From: Pseudoalteromonas sp. P1-9
Lineage (GTDB): Bacteria > Pseudomonadota > Gammaproteobacteria > Enterobacterales > Alteromonadaceae
Assembly: GCF_001399975.1 (NCBI RefSeq)
Contig: NZ_LKBD01000001.1
Location: 1-64,000 of the forward strand
Direction: 5' to 3'
DNA length: 64,000 nt
A model generated the notes under the pieces. The model searched no databases and was not told the DNA's origin. It was given only the letters and a program-made list of their open reading frames with translations. The position numbers were made by a program, and so were the translations under genes. How positions within the stretch are numbered: the first letter of the stretch is position 1; the number at the start of each line of letters is the position of its first letter. Positions 8,619 through 18,363 of this stretch are shown piece after piece.

Positions 8619-9883
8619 TGCAAAAGCACTCGTTAGAACGCACAGTCATTACACTTTTTACGCTACCTTGTTTGATTTTATTAGGGCTGTTAGTTTTTTT
8701 AATTGTGCATTTTCAGCTCGATTTTCTTGAAGGCACAACACTGATTATTGCCCTACTCGCCCCAAGTGTTGTGGTATTTACTGCACTGTATCGCCGATTT
8801 TTTAATACCCTCGACAGCGTTGCAGTGCAGCTCGATGGTTTAGCCAATGAAGAGTTTACAGTATGGCACCTTGCTAAGTACTCAGCAGGTCGCGTTGCTG
8901 GGCTAAAACGCGATTTACACACTATTGCCAAACGCATTCAAAATAAACGCCATGAATATGCGCAAAACGAAAGCTTTATCTTTGATTTTATTAACGAACT
9001 TGAACTACCCATTATTGTGATTGATAGCCAATCACAGGTTTATCATCATAACCTAGCGGCATCCAATTATTATCAAAAACCCAATTTACTGGGTAATGAT
9101 TTAACAAGTTTAGGATTGAGTGTCGATGCCGACAAATGGCAACTCGCGCAAAATAATCAACGCCACAAAGTCGTTGCACATGCACTCAACCGCGGTAATC
9201 GTCATTATCGTTTATTGGTATTTGTATCGATTGAGCAATCTTTAAGACATAACGAAAAAGAAGCCTGGCAAAAACTAGTAAGAGTACTTAATCACGAAGT
9301 GCGTAACTCACTTACGCCGATTTATTCAATGGCACAATCACTGCAAGAATTGCCAAAACTAACGCAGTCAGACTTACAAACCACCATGCTTAACGTGATT
9401 GAAAAACGTGCTGAGCATCTGCTTGAGTTTGTTGCAAGCTATTCCAAACTGTCGCAAATTCCTAACGCAAAACTTGCCAACGTTACCACAGATGAAATTG
9501 CTAAACGCTGTGAAGCACTTTTCCCCGATGTCGATATCAAAATTGAACACAATGGTGAAATTAAATGTGATATTGAGCAACTAGAACAGGCTTTACTCAA
9601 CCTTGTTAAAAACGCTAATGAGGCAAATTTAACTGCAAACTCGTCTGGCGTGACTATTCGAATTAATAAAGCAGATAACTGGCAAATTGCCATTGAAGAT
9701 AACGGTATCGGCGTTGATTTAAACGACAACTTATTTGTGCCGTTTTATTCAACCAAACCTGAGGGCTCTGGCATTGGTTTAGTATTAAGCCGCGAATTAA
9801 TACGTAATCAAAATGGTGAGTTAACACTTACAAACAAAACTAAAAAGCAAGGTGCGATTGCCTCGATTACCTTCGCCAATTAA
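8618..9883 (+). CDS. Membrane sensor histidine kinase partnering the NtrC-type regulator
   Basis: 421 residues. Two N-terminal hydrophobic helices (about 10-32 and 36-55) flank almost no periplasmic loop, so the signal is probably sensed in the membrane or cytoplasm. A PAS-like segment follows (about 125-200, PIIVIDSQSQVYHHNLAAS), then the phosphoacceptor box LNHEVRNSLTPI with His226, and an ATPase domain with NLVKNANEA (N box) and GSGIGLVLSREL (G box). It resembles NtrY-like kinases. Translation is coupled to the regulator through TAATG. Confidence 0.9.
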   Translation: MQKHSLERTVITLFTLPCLILLGLLVFLIVHFQLDFLEGTTLIIALLAPSVVVFTALYRRFFNTLDSVAVQLDGLANEEFTVWHLAKYSAGRVAGLKRDLHTIAKRIQNKRHEYAQNESFIFDFINELELPIIVIDSQSQVYHHNLAASNYYQKPNLLGNDLTSLGLSVDADKWQLAQNNQRHKVVAHALNRGNRHYRLLVFVSIEQSLRHNEKEAWQKLVRVLNHEVRNSLTPIYSMAQSLQELPKLTQSDLQTTMLNVIEKRAEHLLEFVASYSKLSQIPNAKLANVTTDEIAKRCEALFPDVDIKIEHNGEIKCDIEQLEQALLNLVKNANEANLTANSSGVTIRINKADNWQIAIEDNGIGVDLNDNLFVPFYSTKPEGSGIGLVLSRELIRNQNGELTLTNKTKKQGAIASITFAN

Positions 9884-9917
9884 TAAAGCACAATCAGCTA
9901 AATTAGCTTGTTAAGTA

Positions 9918-9957
9918 CCCCTTTTATTTCTTTTGCTGCCTGATGAGATAAAAGGGG
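9918..9957 (+). terminator. Stem-loop after the kinase gene
   Basis: Perfect 10-bp stem CCCCTTTTAT / ATAAAAGGGG with a 20-nt loop, 35 nt after the kinase stop. No clean T tract follows, so it is only a possible terminator. Confidence 0.4.
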
Positions 9958-10075
9958 AGTAATAATAAGTAGATCTTGTCGACGATCCTAAGTCTTTTTT
10001 GTTCCTGTAATATAAACAGAATAAAACCTCTTATAACACAAAATTCTAAGAATCTAATACATAACCCTTATCGCC

Positions 10076-10094
10076 AACACAAATCATTCGCATT
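10076..10094 (+). promoter_or_regulatory. Candidate Fur box of the siderophore operon
   Basis: The 3' part AATCATTCGCATT matches 12 of 13 positions of the Fur consensus half AATnATTnTCATT; the 5' third is weak. It lies 38 nt upstream of the chosen decarboxylase start, as expected for iron repression. Confidence 0.5.
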
Positions 10095-10131
10095 ACGATC
10101 CATGTTCCTTTTTCAGTGTCAGAAAAATATT

Positions 10132-11673
10132 ATGGAAAACGTATCTGAACAAATGATTTTCGCCAGTGACAATGTGACTGCATTTACAAACCCTAAAAGC
10201 GAATCAACTTTTATTTTCAATAAACAAAACCTTGTTGATTATGAATCTGGTTCCATTCAAGCATTATCCTATGTACATCAAGCAATTAGTAGTAATCAAA
10301 AAGTGTTTAATGGCAAGCTCGCTAATGAACTCAAAGATCTTGTCAGCAAAGTAAACTTAGATTCACCCGTAGGCAATACACGACAAGCATTAGAAGAACT
10401 TAAACACATTTATTTAAACAATGCTGTGTATTTCCACAACCCAAAATATGTCGCCCATTTAAATTGCCCTGTAGCGTATCCCAGTGTGATTGCCGAACAA
10501 ATTCTTAGCGCCATTAACTCATCACTCGATACTTACGACCAAAGTGGTGCTGGCACATTAATGGAACAAAAGCTCATTGACTGGACTTGCAAGCAAATAG
10601 GATTTAATAGCGAAGCAGATGGTATTTTCACAAGTGGTGGTAGTCAGTCTAATTTAATGGCGTTGTTAATCGCAAGAGACTACTACGCTCAAACATTTCA
10701 AAATACCTCGCTACGTGATTCTGGATTAACTGAGCAAGCGACTCGCTATAAAATTTTTACCTCTGAAGTCAGCCATTTTAGTGTGCAAAAATCCGCAGCC
10801 ATTTTGGGACTTGGTTATGACGCTGTTGTATCAATACCAGTCGATAACGCATTTAAAATGGACACCCATGCACTAAAGCACGCCATCGAAAAAACCATTG
10901 AAGAGGGTGACACCCCTATTTGCGTCGTTGCCACCGCAGGTACAACTGATTTTGGCAGTATCGACCCACTACATGCAATTTCTCAATTATGTAAAGCACA
11001 CAATATGTGGATGCATGTTGATGCTGCTTACGGCTGCGGGTTGCTGGTCAGTAAGCAACATAAAACAAAGTTAAACGGCATTGAAAACGCGAATTCCGTT
11101 ACCGTGGATTATCACAAATCGTTCTTACAGCCAGTCAGCAGTAGCGCGTTCTTTATGCAAAATGGTCAACATTTTTCGTTACTTACACACCATGCAGATT
11201 ACCTCAACCCATTAAACACCGATACTGAAAAAACACCGAACCTTGTTGATAAAAGTCTGCAAACCACACGTCGCTTTGATGCTCTAAAATTGTGGCTTAC
11301 CTTACGTGTTATGGGCGCTGAGCAAATTGGCAACGTGTTCGATAAAGTGATTAAGCTCGCTAAACAAACACACGCGATATTAAATCAAGATGATGAGTTT
11401 GAAGTGATCCATCAACCTGAGATCAGCACCTTGGTATTTCGTTTTTACCAAAAAAACTTACCAAATGAGCTACTAAATACCATCAACAATCAAATAAAGG
11501 AAAAATGCTTCAAAGCTGGAGAATGCGCAATTGCCCGCACGAAAGTAAAAGGCGTGCAATACCTTAAATTTACCCTACTTAATCCAACCACCAGCATTAA
11601 GCATATTTCTGAAATTTTATCTGAAATCAAAGCCCATGCATATCTTGAACTCTCACAACAGGTAACGGACTAA
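10132..11673 (+). CDS. PLP-dependent diamine-forming decarboxylase of siderophore pathway (DesA/BibA type)
   Basis: The frame is open from 9976, but the conserved protein starts at about MENVSEQ (10132), just after the candidate Fur box; this gives 513 residues, usual for the group. Group II PLP decarboxylase features: HFSVQKSA, the HVDAAYG Asp-Ala pair that holds the pyridine ring, and the PLP lysine in VDYHKSFLQP. First enzyme of the operon; it should decarboxylate lysine or ornithine to cadaverine or putrescine, the backbone of desferrioxamine, bisucaberin or putrebactin. Which amino acid is used cannot be read from the sequence. An L-2,4-diaminobutyrate decarboxylase label is an alternative. 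Confidence 0.85.
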   Translation: MENVSEQMIFASDNVTAFTNPKSESTFIFNKQNLVDYESGSIQALSYVHQAISSNQKVFNGKLANELKDLVSKVNLDSPVGNTRQALEELKHIYLNNAVYFHNPKYVAHLNCPVAYPSVIAEQILSAINSSLDTYDQSGAGTLMEQKLIDWTCKQIGFNSEADGIFTSGGSQSNLMALLIARDYYAQTFQNTSLRDSGLTEQATRYKIFTSEVSHFSVQKSAAILGLGYDAVVSIPVDNAFKMDTHALKHAIEKTIEEGDTPICVVATAGTTDFGSIDPLHAISQLCKAHNMWMHVDAAYGCGLLVSKQHKTKLNGIENANSVTVDYHKSFLQPVSSSAFFMQNGQHFSLLTHHADYLNPLNTDTEKTPNLVDKSLQTTRRFDALKLWLTLRVMGAEQIGNVFDKVIKLAKQTHAILNQDDEFEVIHQPEISTLVFRFYQKNLPNELLNTINNQIKEKCFKAGECAIARTKVKGVQYLKFTLLNPTTSIKHISEILSEIKAHAYLELSQQVTD

Positions 11674-11677
11674 TACC

Positions 11678-12973
11678 ATGCAACCAACCTATGATTTTAT
11701 TGCGATTGGCCTAGGCCCCTTTAACCTTAGCCTTGCTTGTTTAACAGAGTCAATCAACGATTTAAACGGTTTATTCCTTGAACAACGTAGCGAATTTAAT
11801 TGGCACCCGGGATTAATGATCGACGGTGTTCACCTGCAAACTCCCTTTATGTCTGATTTAGTGACCCTGGCCGATCCAACTAACCCGTATAGTTATTTAA
11901 ATTATGCAAAACAAACAGGGAACTTATATCAGTTTTATATTCGTGAAGACTTTTTCTTACTGCGTAAAGAGTACAACCAATACTGCCAATGGGCGTCAAA
12001 ATCACTTAGTAATGTGCAATTTGAGCGACAAGTCGTTCAGGTAGATTTCAATGAATCTGAGAGCCTTTATTGTATATTTGCTAAAGACAGTACGGGTAAT
12101 ACACATCAATACTTTGCCAAACACCTTGTTTTAGGCACTGGGCCAGTGCCAAATTATACCGCTGCGGTTGATAAAAACGCAGACGATATTATCCACTCAG
12201 GGCAATATTTAGCTAATAAAGACGCGCTCACGCAGGCTAAAAAATTGGTGATTGTTGGCTCTGGCCAAAGCGCGGCTGAAATCTATTATGATCTGCTAAC
12301 AGATATTCGTTCACATAATTATGAACTCACTTGGGTAACACGGGCACCTCGCTTTTTCCCACTTGAGTATTCGAAGTTAACCCTAGAAATGACGTCGCCT
12401 AATTATGTGGACTATTACTATGATCTGCCACAAGTAAAAAAAGACGCATTAATTGCAAATCAAAAACACTTATACAAAGGCATAAATAGCTCTCTTATCA
12501 ATGAAATTTATGACCTCTTGTATCAGTTAAAGCTCGATGGCGATGTACCAACGCGGTTACTCACTAACAGCGAATTAAAATCCCAATCAGGCCACAGCAT
12601 AGCGTTTCAACAAACCGAGGCCGAGCACAGTTTCACACTTGAATTCGATAAATTAGTCATGGCCACAGGTTTTAGCTACCAAGACCCAGCCTTCTTAAGC
12701 GGTATTGAGTGTCAGATAAACCGCGATAACACAGGGCGTTTTGCTGTATCACGAGATTATTCTATCGACAAGCAACAACGTATTTTTGTGCAAAATGCAG
12801 AGTTACACACCCATGGCTTTGTCACCCCAGATCTTGGCATGGCATGTTATCGCAATAGCCAAATAATCAACCAGATTTTGGGCTATGCACACTATCAGGT
12901 TGAAACGCATACCACATTTCAAGAGTTTTTAGCGCCTGAAGCAACACCCTGCTCTGAAGGGGAAAATGTGTAA
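11678..12973 (+). CDS. Lysine/ornithine-type N-hydroxylating monooxygenase (IucD/BibB family)
   Basis: 431 residues, the normal family length. FAD-binding GLGPFNLSLACL near the N-terminus, the NADPH site VIVGSGQSAAE, and the C-terminal ATGFSY substrate motif of microbial N-hydroxylases are all present. It would hydroxylate the free amine of cadaverine or putrescine (or of lysine) to prepare the hydroxamate. It starts 4 nt after the decarboxylase stop and overlaps the MFS gene by one base, so it is part of the same transcript. Confidence 0.92.
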   Translation: MQPTYDFIAIGLGPFNLSLACLTESINDLNGLFLEQRSEFNWHPGLMIDGVHLQTPFMSDLVTLADPTNPYSYLNYAKQTGNLYQFYIREDFFLLRKEYNQYCQWASKSLSNVQFERQVVQVDFNESESLYCIFAKDSTGNTHQYFAKHLVLGTGPVPNYTAAVDKNADDIIHSGQYLANKDALTQAKKLVIVGSGQSAAEIYYDLLTDIRSHNYELTWVTRAPRFFPLEYSKLTLEMTSPNYVDYYYDLPQVKKDALIANQKHLYKGINSSLINEIYDLLYQLKLDGDVPTRLLTNSELKSQSGHSIAFQQTEAEHSFTLEFDKLVMATGFSYQDPAFLSGIECQINRDNTGRFAVSRDYSIDKQQRIFVQNAELHTHGFVTPDLGMACYRNSQIINQILGYAHYQVETHTTFQEFLAPEATPCSEGENV

Positions 12974-14193
12974 TGCGTATTTTGCTTAAAACCAGTTTGA
13001 TTTTACTGACACTCATCTCAGTAATCTGCGACACCATGATTTTGCCTTTTTATCCTACTTTCTTTGCTGATCGTTTTGGCATAGATAATAGTCATCATGT
13101 AGGTGCTTATATTGCTGCTGTGTGCTTTACCGTTATGTGTGCTTTTCCCTACTGGGCAAAACTCGCCAAACGCGTTCATGAGGTACATATTTGGGTCGTA
13201 ACCCAACTCATAGCAGCCTGCTTAGGTATTGCGTGTTTTTTTAGTACTGACATTGTTTGGTTCTGGGTTATTTCACTTGCGATGCTGGTATTTAAAGCCA
13301 GCTACCTACTGATATATCCATTTGTATTACGTTTAGAAGATCAACAATCCCATTTAGGTATTGTTGGCCTGTTTAGCGTATTGATGCATTTTGGTGGTAT
13401 TGGTGGCGCATTACTCGGTGGTTGGGTAATTGATTTAACCGATATCCAAACCATTTATTTGATTATGGCACTGGGCGATATTGTACAAGTAGGTGTGTGT
13501 TTATACCTAAGTAAGCAACTCAAGCTGAAGTGGGCACTGCATCCAAAGGTTTCTTCGCCTGTATTACGTAAAAAAATACCAAATTTTATTTACACCGTAG
13601 GTCTGGTGTCATTGTTCGTGTATTTTGCCGGGTTTCTTGCACGTCCTTATTTCACACTGTACTGGCAACATATCAGTGGCATCAGTAGTACCTTCATTGC
13701 CGGATTAATGTATGCAATCCCAGCTTGGATGGCATTGCTTGGACTTATTCTCAGCAAAAGTCGCCGCTCACTTAACTGGACCAGCCAGCAACACATTCTT
13801 GTTGGTTTAGGGTTTGCAAGTATTGGTTTGTGGCTACAAGCATCACCTGATTGGCAGAGTGTTATTGCTGGTCGTATTTTACTCGGCTACGCAATGTTTG
13901 TCATCACGGTGAAACTTGAGGTGTTATTGTTTTCGCTTAGCCAACCCGATCACTATGGCGAAGACTTTGCCAAAATCCATTTTATGCAAAACCTAGGGGT
14001 CATTGGCGCATCATTTTTAGTTGGTTCTCTCGTACAACCCAACGCCTACGATACACCATTTTTAGTTGCATCAGGGACAATGGCACTGACGTTTTTCGTC
14101 TTTATTGGCCTATTTAAAGTATTTACGCATAGCGCCACACATTCTCAACCATTGCCCCAAAATCAGCCTACTTTAGAATCAGAGAAATCTTGA
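12973..14193 (+). CDS. MFS transporter, probable siderophore exporter
   Basis: 406 residues with about 12 hydrophobic helices and a short central loop. It starts in TAATG overlap with the hydroxylase gene, so it is made together with the biosynthesis enzymes. Members of this superfamily inside NIS siderophore operons usually export the finished siderophore through the inner membrane. The sequence shows no substrate signature, so the direction of transport is inferred from context. The tail is hydrophilic and rich in Gln and Pro. Confidence 0.8.
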   Translation: MRILLKTSLILLTLISVICDTMILPFYPTFFADRFGIDNSHHVGAYIAAVCFTVMCAFPYWAKLAKRVHEVHIWVVTQLIAACLGIACFFSTDIVWFWVISLAMLVFKASYLLIYPFVLRLEDQQSHLGIVGLFSVLMHFGGIGGALLGGWVIDLTDIQTIYLIMALGDIVQVGVCLYLSKQLKLKWALHPKVSSPVLRKKIPNFIYTVGLVSLFVYFAGFLARPYFTLYWQHISGISSTFIAGLMYAIPAWMALLGLILSKSRRSLNWTSQQHILVGLGFASIGLWLQASPDWQSVIAGRILLGYAMFVITVKLEVLLFSLSQPDHYGEDFAKIHFMQNLGVIGASFLVGSLVQPNAYDTPFLVASGTMALTFFVFIGLFKVFTHSATHSQPLPQNQPTLESEKS

Positions 14194-14194
14194 A

Positions 14195-16582
14195 ATGAAA
14201 CAGATAGATCATGTTACTTTGCAAAGCCCACTTTTGGGTCAAATTAGCTTTAAGCCATTTTTACCAAACCACGACAGTAGCTTATTACACAGTTGGCTAA
14301 CCCAACCCTATGCAAAATTTTGGGGAATGGAAAATGCTTCAATTGACGAGGTCAAAGCCTTTTATTCAACGCTGATAAACAGTGGACATGAAACAGCATA
14401 TTTAGGCTATATCAATGGCACTGCCCAGTTTTTGATAGAAATATATGATGTTTCACAACACGAAATCGCCTCTCATATTGATATCACAGCAGGCGATATT
14501 GGCTTTCATATTTTATTAGCACCCAACACGCACCCTATTCGTGGTTTTAGCCATGCTGTAATGCAACACTGTATGCAATTTATATTTGATGAATACCATG
14601 CAACGCGAATTTTAGTCGAGCCAGATTGTCATAATCACAAAGTCCACGCCCTTAATTTAAGTGTTGGTTTTCGTCACCTTAAAACCGTTCGCTTAAAACA
14701 AAAACAGGCTTTGCTGGGCGAACTAACTAAAACCGCGTTTAATCACAGTAAACAGTATGCTAATCATTTAAATAGCTCAATTCAGATAAATCACAGTTCG
14801 CCCGATGCGACACAATTCGCATCGCACATAAAAACAACACATTGGCAAAAAGCAAACCGACAGCTTATCGTTAAAATGATCACCGAGTTTTCTCATGAGC
14901 GGCTAATTACACCGTTTGAGTTAAGTACAGGTAGTTATTTGCTAACCAACAATAATGAGCTAGTGACTTATCACTTTTCTGCAAAGCAATTACCCCTTGA
15001 TCATCTTATGATCGATGTTTCGAGCCTAGTAAAAACAAATAACCAAGGGGAGCAGCAAGCTTTGGATGCCCTGGCGTTTCTATTGGAATTTGCCTCAAAG
15101 CTCGGATTAGCAGATCAGCAACTGGCTACCTACTTAGAAGAAGTATCTAGCACTTTAAGTTCAGCCTGCTATAAATACGCAAAACGATCATTCACCGCCC
15201 CCGAGTTAGTGCATCAGTCATTTCAAACGGTAGAGTCTGAAATGACCCATGGCCACCCCAGTTTTATTGCCAATAACGGACGCATTGGTTTTGATGCAAC
15301 AGATTTTCATCAATACGCACCTGAAGCCGCATCTCCAATACAGATTATCTGGCTAGCAGGTGCTAAAACGCATACAGCATTTAATGCAATAAGTGATATC
15401 AGTTATCAGTCATTAATCGATAGCCAACTGGATTTAAGTGAGCAGTTACTCTTTGAAAAACGGCTTGCTGAAAAAGGCTTGCTACTGGGTGACTACTACT
15501 TAATCCCAGTTCACCCTTGGCAGTGGGAAAATAAACTTGTTCACTTATATACCCGTGAATTAGCAAATAATACGCTAGTCTGTTTAGGTGTTGGATTTGA
15601 TAAATACTTACCACAACAATCTATCCGTACCTTGTTTAACTTATCAAAGCCTAATAACTACTATGTGAAAGTAGCATTATCAATTTTAAATATGGGCTTT
15701 ATGCGCGGTTTGTCGGCCAAATATATGGCGGTGACTCCGGCAATTAATCAGTGGGTCTATGATTTAGTGCTGAACGATACCACCCTATCTTCTCTTAATT
15801 TCGTACCGCTGCGCGAGCTTGCCACACTGGGCTTTAGCGGCAGTCATTACGAAGATAGTCAATTAGGGGATACACCTTATAAAAAAATGATCGCAGCCCT
15901 TTGGCGTGATAACCCCACTAATTTAATCGACAATTCAGAGCAACTTGCAACCATGGCCAGCTTGCTGCATCAAGACAATAATGGCAATGCCTACATAGTG
16001 GCCAAAATAAACGCATCAAAGCGATCACCTGAGGCATGGCTAAAAGCGTATTTAAAAGCGTATTTAATCCCTCTGCTGCACTGCTTTTATAAGTACAAAT
16101 TGGTGTTTATGCCGCACGGTGAAAATTTGATTTTAAAGTTTAAAGATCATGTGCCAGTAGGTGTCTTTATGAAGGATATTGGTGAGGAGGTGTGTGTACT
16201 TAATTCAAAAGATGAATTACCCGAAGAAATCGCACGCATTGCTATCACTATGCCAAAAGAGCTTGAACTATTGTCTATTTTCACGGATGTCTTTGACTGT
16301 ATTTTCAGATACATGGTGCCATTACTCGCGCAAGAAAATTGCCTTACACCAAAGCAATTTTGGCAATTAGTTGCAACTGAAATTAAACAATATCAAGCAG
16401 CCCACCCTGAACTAAGTGAGCGCTTTGCAGAGTACGACATATTCTGCGAGGAATTCGAATTATCATGCTTAAATCGCCTACAGCTTAAAAACAACAAACA
16501 AATGGTCGACTTAACGGACCCAGCAAATAGCCTGCAATTTGCCGGAAAGTTAGCCAACCCCATAGCATTGTTTAAAGACTAA
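14195..16582 (+). CDS. Fused siderophore acyltransferase / NIS synthetase (BibC-like)
   Basis: 795 residues. The N-terminal part of about 185 residues is an IucB/RhbD-type GNAT domain (HSWLTQPYAKFWGM, RGFSHAVMQHCMQFIF, DCHNHKVHALNLSVGFRH) that would acylate the hydroxylamine, probably with succinyl-CoA or acetyl-CoA. From about residue 230 it is an IucA/IucC synthetase with HPWQWENK, the ATP/substrate segment KVALSILNMGFMRGLS, HGENLILKF and the FhuF-like C-terminal region. Fusion of the two activities is recalled for BibC of the bisucaberin pathway; most pathways use separate proteins. It would join and cyclise N-hydroxy-N-succinyl-diamine units. Translationally adjacent to both neighbours. 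Confidence 0.9.
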   Translation: MKQIDHVTLQSPLLGQISFKPFLPNHDSSLLHSWLTQPYAKFWGMENASIDEVKAFYSTLINSGHETAYLGYINGTAQFLIEIYDVSQHEIASHIDITAGDIGFHILLAPNTHPIRGFSHAVMQHCMQFIFDEYHATRILVEPDCHNHKVHALNLSVGFRHLKTVRLKQKQALLGELTKTAFNHSKQYANHLNSSIQINHSSPDATQFASHIKTTHWQKANRQLIVKMITEFSHERLITPFELSTGSYLLTNNNELVTYHFSAKQLPLDHLMIDVSSLVKTNNQGEQQALDALAFLLEFASKLGLADQQLATYLEEVSSTLSSACYKYAKRSFTAPELVHQSFQTVESEMTHGHPSFIANNGRIGFDATDFHQYAPEAASPIQIIWLAGAKTHTAFNAISDISYQSLIDSQLDLSEQLLFEKRLAEKGLLLGDYYLIPVHPWQWENKLVHLYTRELANNTLVCLGVGFDKYLPQQSIRTLFNLSKPNNYYVKVALSILNMGFMRGLSAKYMAVTPAINQWVYDLVLNDTTLSSLNFVPLRELATLGFSGSHYEDSQLGDTPYKKMIAALWRDNPTNLIDNSEQLATMASLLHQDNNGNAYIVAKINASKRSPEAWLKAYLKAYLIPLLHCFYKYKLVFMPHGENLILKFKDHVPVGVFMKDIGEEVCVLNSKDELPEEIARIAITMPKELELLSIFTDVFDCIFRYMVPLLAQENCLTPKQFWQLVATEIKQYQAAHPELSERFAEYDIFCEEFELSCLNRLQLKNNKQMVDLTDPANSLQFAGKLANPIALFKD

Positions 16583-17281
16583 ATGGCCATTCAAACCAAT
16601 AAAGGGTGCCCTAAAGCTGTGTTGGCAACTTCACTAAGTACAGTGCCCGAGGTTAAACTAGTGGGTGATAGTGACATTAATTTTCACTATCACCCCTGTG
16701 CTATCTCTTCACTCTATCGCACCTTGCAAGAAAAGTTCAGTCATACAACACGTGCATACCACATTGTGAATTTATGGCGACAACTTATTTGGCAACCCAT
16801 CTATTTATCTGTGGCTAGTTGCTACCGCGCCAAAATAAGCACAAACCTTCACGCGCTAAAACAAGTGCGAACAGAAAACACATTGTATGGTTTGCAGGTG
16901 ACAAACATTGTGACTCACCACTCACTGCAACATGCAATTAATGCCAATATCCATTCATTAAGAAGGTGTTTGGATCACGCCTTTAATACCATGAAGCAAG
17001 TCTGTCATCTCTCGTATGGACAGAGTGTAAAAATCGTTTGCGATATTCTGGCAAACGCCTTTGTCCGAGTGTCAGGTATCGCGCAAAGCGATGTATTAAC
17101 CGCTGCACTGAGTGAGTGGCAACACGCCCTTTTTAATAAACAACATACTTTTTTAGATAGGCAAAGCAATTCACAAAAAGTCAAGCTAGCAACCTGCTGC
17201 TTACATATTCAAATCGAGCCCAATAACCCGTGTGAAAATTGCCCCAAAAATTCCATTAGGAGAACAACACATGCCAACTAA
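16583..17281 (+). CDS. FhuF-like ferric-siderophore reductase
   Basis: 232 residues, starting directly after the synthetase stop (TAAATG). The C-terminus carries CC, ten residues, then CxxC (CCLHIQIEPNNPCENC), exactly the C-C-x10-C-x2-C motif that binds the unusual [2Fe-2S] cluster of FhuF. The rest is weakly conserved, as in the family. It should release iron from the imported hydroxamate by reduction in the cytoplasm. The last 11 bases overlap the next gene, whose Shine-Dalgarno TTAGGAG lies inside this reading frame. Confidence 0.85.
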   Translation: MAIQTNKGCPKAVLATSLSTVPEVKLVGDSDINFHYHPCAISSLYRTLQEKFSHTTRAYHIVNLWRQLIWQPIYLSVASCYRAKISTNLHALKQVRTENTLYGLQVTNIVTHHSLQHAINANIHSLRRCLDHAFNTMKQVCHLSYGQSVKIVCDILANAFVRVSGIAQSDVLTAALSEWQHALFNKQHTFLDRQSNSQKVKLATCCLHIQIEPNNPCENCPKNSIRRTTHAN

Positions 17282-18362
17282 TCGCTTGGTTTCCATTGAT
17301 ATCGCTCGTGGAATGAGTGTCATTATTATGATCTGTGTGCATACATTGTGGATGTATGCAGATAAAGACACCCAATCGAGCTCTTTACTGGGTGATATTA
17401 TTCACTTTCTCGGTAAAGGCACCGCGTCATTTCTTGTTGCTATGGGAATCTCATTGATGCTATCAAGACGTCAATCTAGTCGTGATTTACTTTTTCGTGG
17501 CCTAACAATTCTCGCAATTGGTTACAGTATGAATTTTCTAAAATTCGTACTGCCCATTATGCTGGGTGTCATGCCGGAGTCATTTGTTGCGGCTTACGAG
17601 TGGCAAACACCTTTAAGTTTCTTTCAATATCAATACCTCATCTTAACCGGTGACATTCTTCAAATGGCGGGCTTCTCGTTGATTTTTCTCAGTGCCATTA
17701 CACAGTTTATTAAGAGTGAGTGGGGGTATCTTATCGTTGCCTTGGCAATAGCTGTGAGCGCTAAGCCATTAAGCGGTTGGACGCCTGGCATTGACGGATT
17801 AGATTATTTAGCCAAAGTACTGTGGGGCAATACCTATCAAATCTATTTTCCACTTTTCCCGTGGTTAAGCTGCATTTTAGTGGGCATGTTTATCGGAAAA
17901 CGCTTTGTCCACAGTCAAAACAGTGTCGCGTTACACAGCGACTGCTTGAAAGTGGGCATATCTTTGACCTTACTTGGTGGCGGGTTGATGGCATGGGATT
18001 TTAATTATCATTTTGGCAATTTTTTCCATACTGGATTTGGTGGTATCGCCTATTTAATTGGCGTTAACTTAATCGCTTTATGGTGCCTCAATAAACTACT
18101 AAAAAGCGTTATATTCGAACGATTACATGGTCTATTTAGTTACTGTTCGCAGCATGTTACTAGCCTTTATGTAACCCAATGGGTGTTAATTTGTTGGGGC
18201 ATGGCGATTGTTGGATACCAAACCATGAACTCGTTACAAACAATCATGTTAATGCCCTTAACAATTTCCCTAACGCTGCTTTGCCATTATGGCTATGTAA
18301 CAGCTAGAACGAACCTAAGTCTTAACAAACATGCATTGAAACGAGCACCGCAAGTTGAGTGA
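17271..18362 (+). CDS. Multi-pass membrane protein of the DUF1624/HGSNAT-like acyltransferase group
   Basis: Start chosen at ATG 17271 because TTAGGAGAAC precedes it; this gives 363 residues. The N-terminus RLVSIDIARGMSVIIMICVH is the signature of the DUF1624/DUF418/heparan-alpha-glucosaminide N-acetyltransferase-like family, and about ten hydrophobic helices follow. These proteins transfer acyl groups across the membrane or are of unknown function. It overlaps the FhuF-like gene, so it belongs to the siderophore operon, where such a protein is not a standard component. It could acylate the siderophore or take part in its traffic; this is inference only. Confidence 0.75.
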   Translation: MPTNRLVSIDIARGMSVIIMICVHTLWMYADKDTQSSSLLGDIIHFLGKGTASFLVAMGISLMLSRRQSSRDLLFRGLTILAIGYSMNFLKFVLPIMLGVMPESFVAAYEWQTPLSFFQYQYLILTGDILQMAGFSLIFLSAITQFIKSEWGYLIVALAIAVSAKPLSGWTPGIDGLDYLAKVLWGNTYQIYFPLFPWLSCILVGMFIGKRFVHSQNSVALHSDCLKVGISLTLLGGGLMAWDFNYHFGNFFHTGFGGIAYLIGVNLIALWCLNKLLKSVIFERLHGLFSYCSQHVTSLYVTQWVLICWGMAIVGYQTMNSLQTIMLMPLTISLTLLCHYGYVTARTNLSLNKHALKRAPQVE

Positions 18363-18363
18363 T

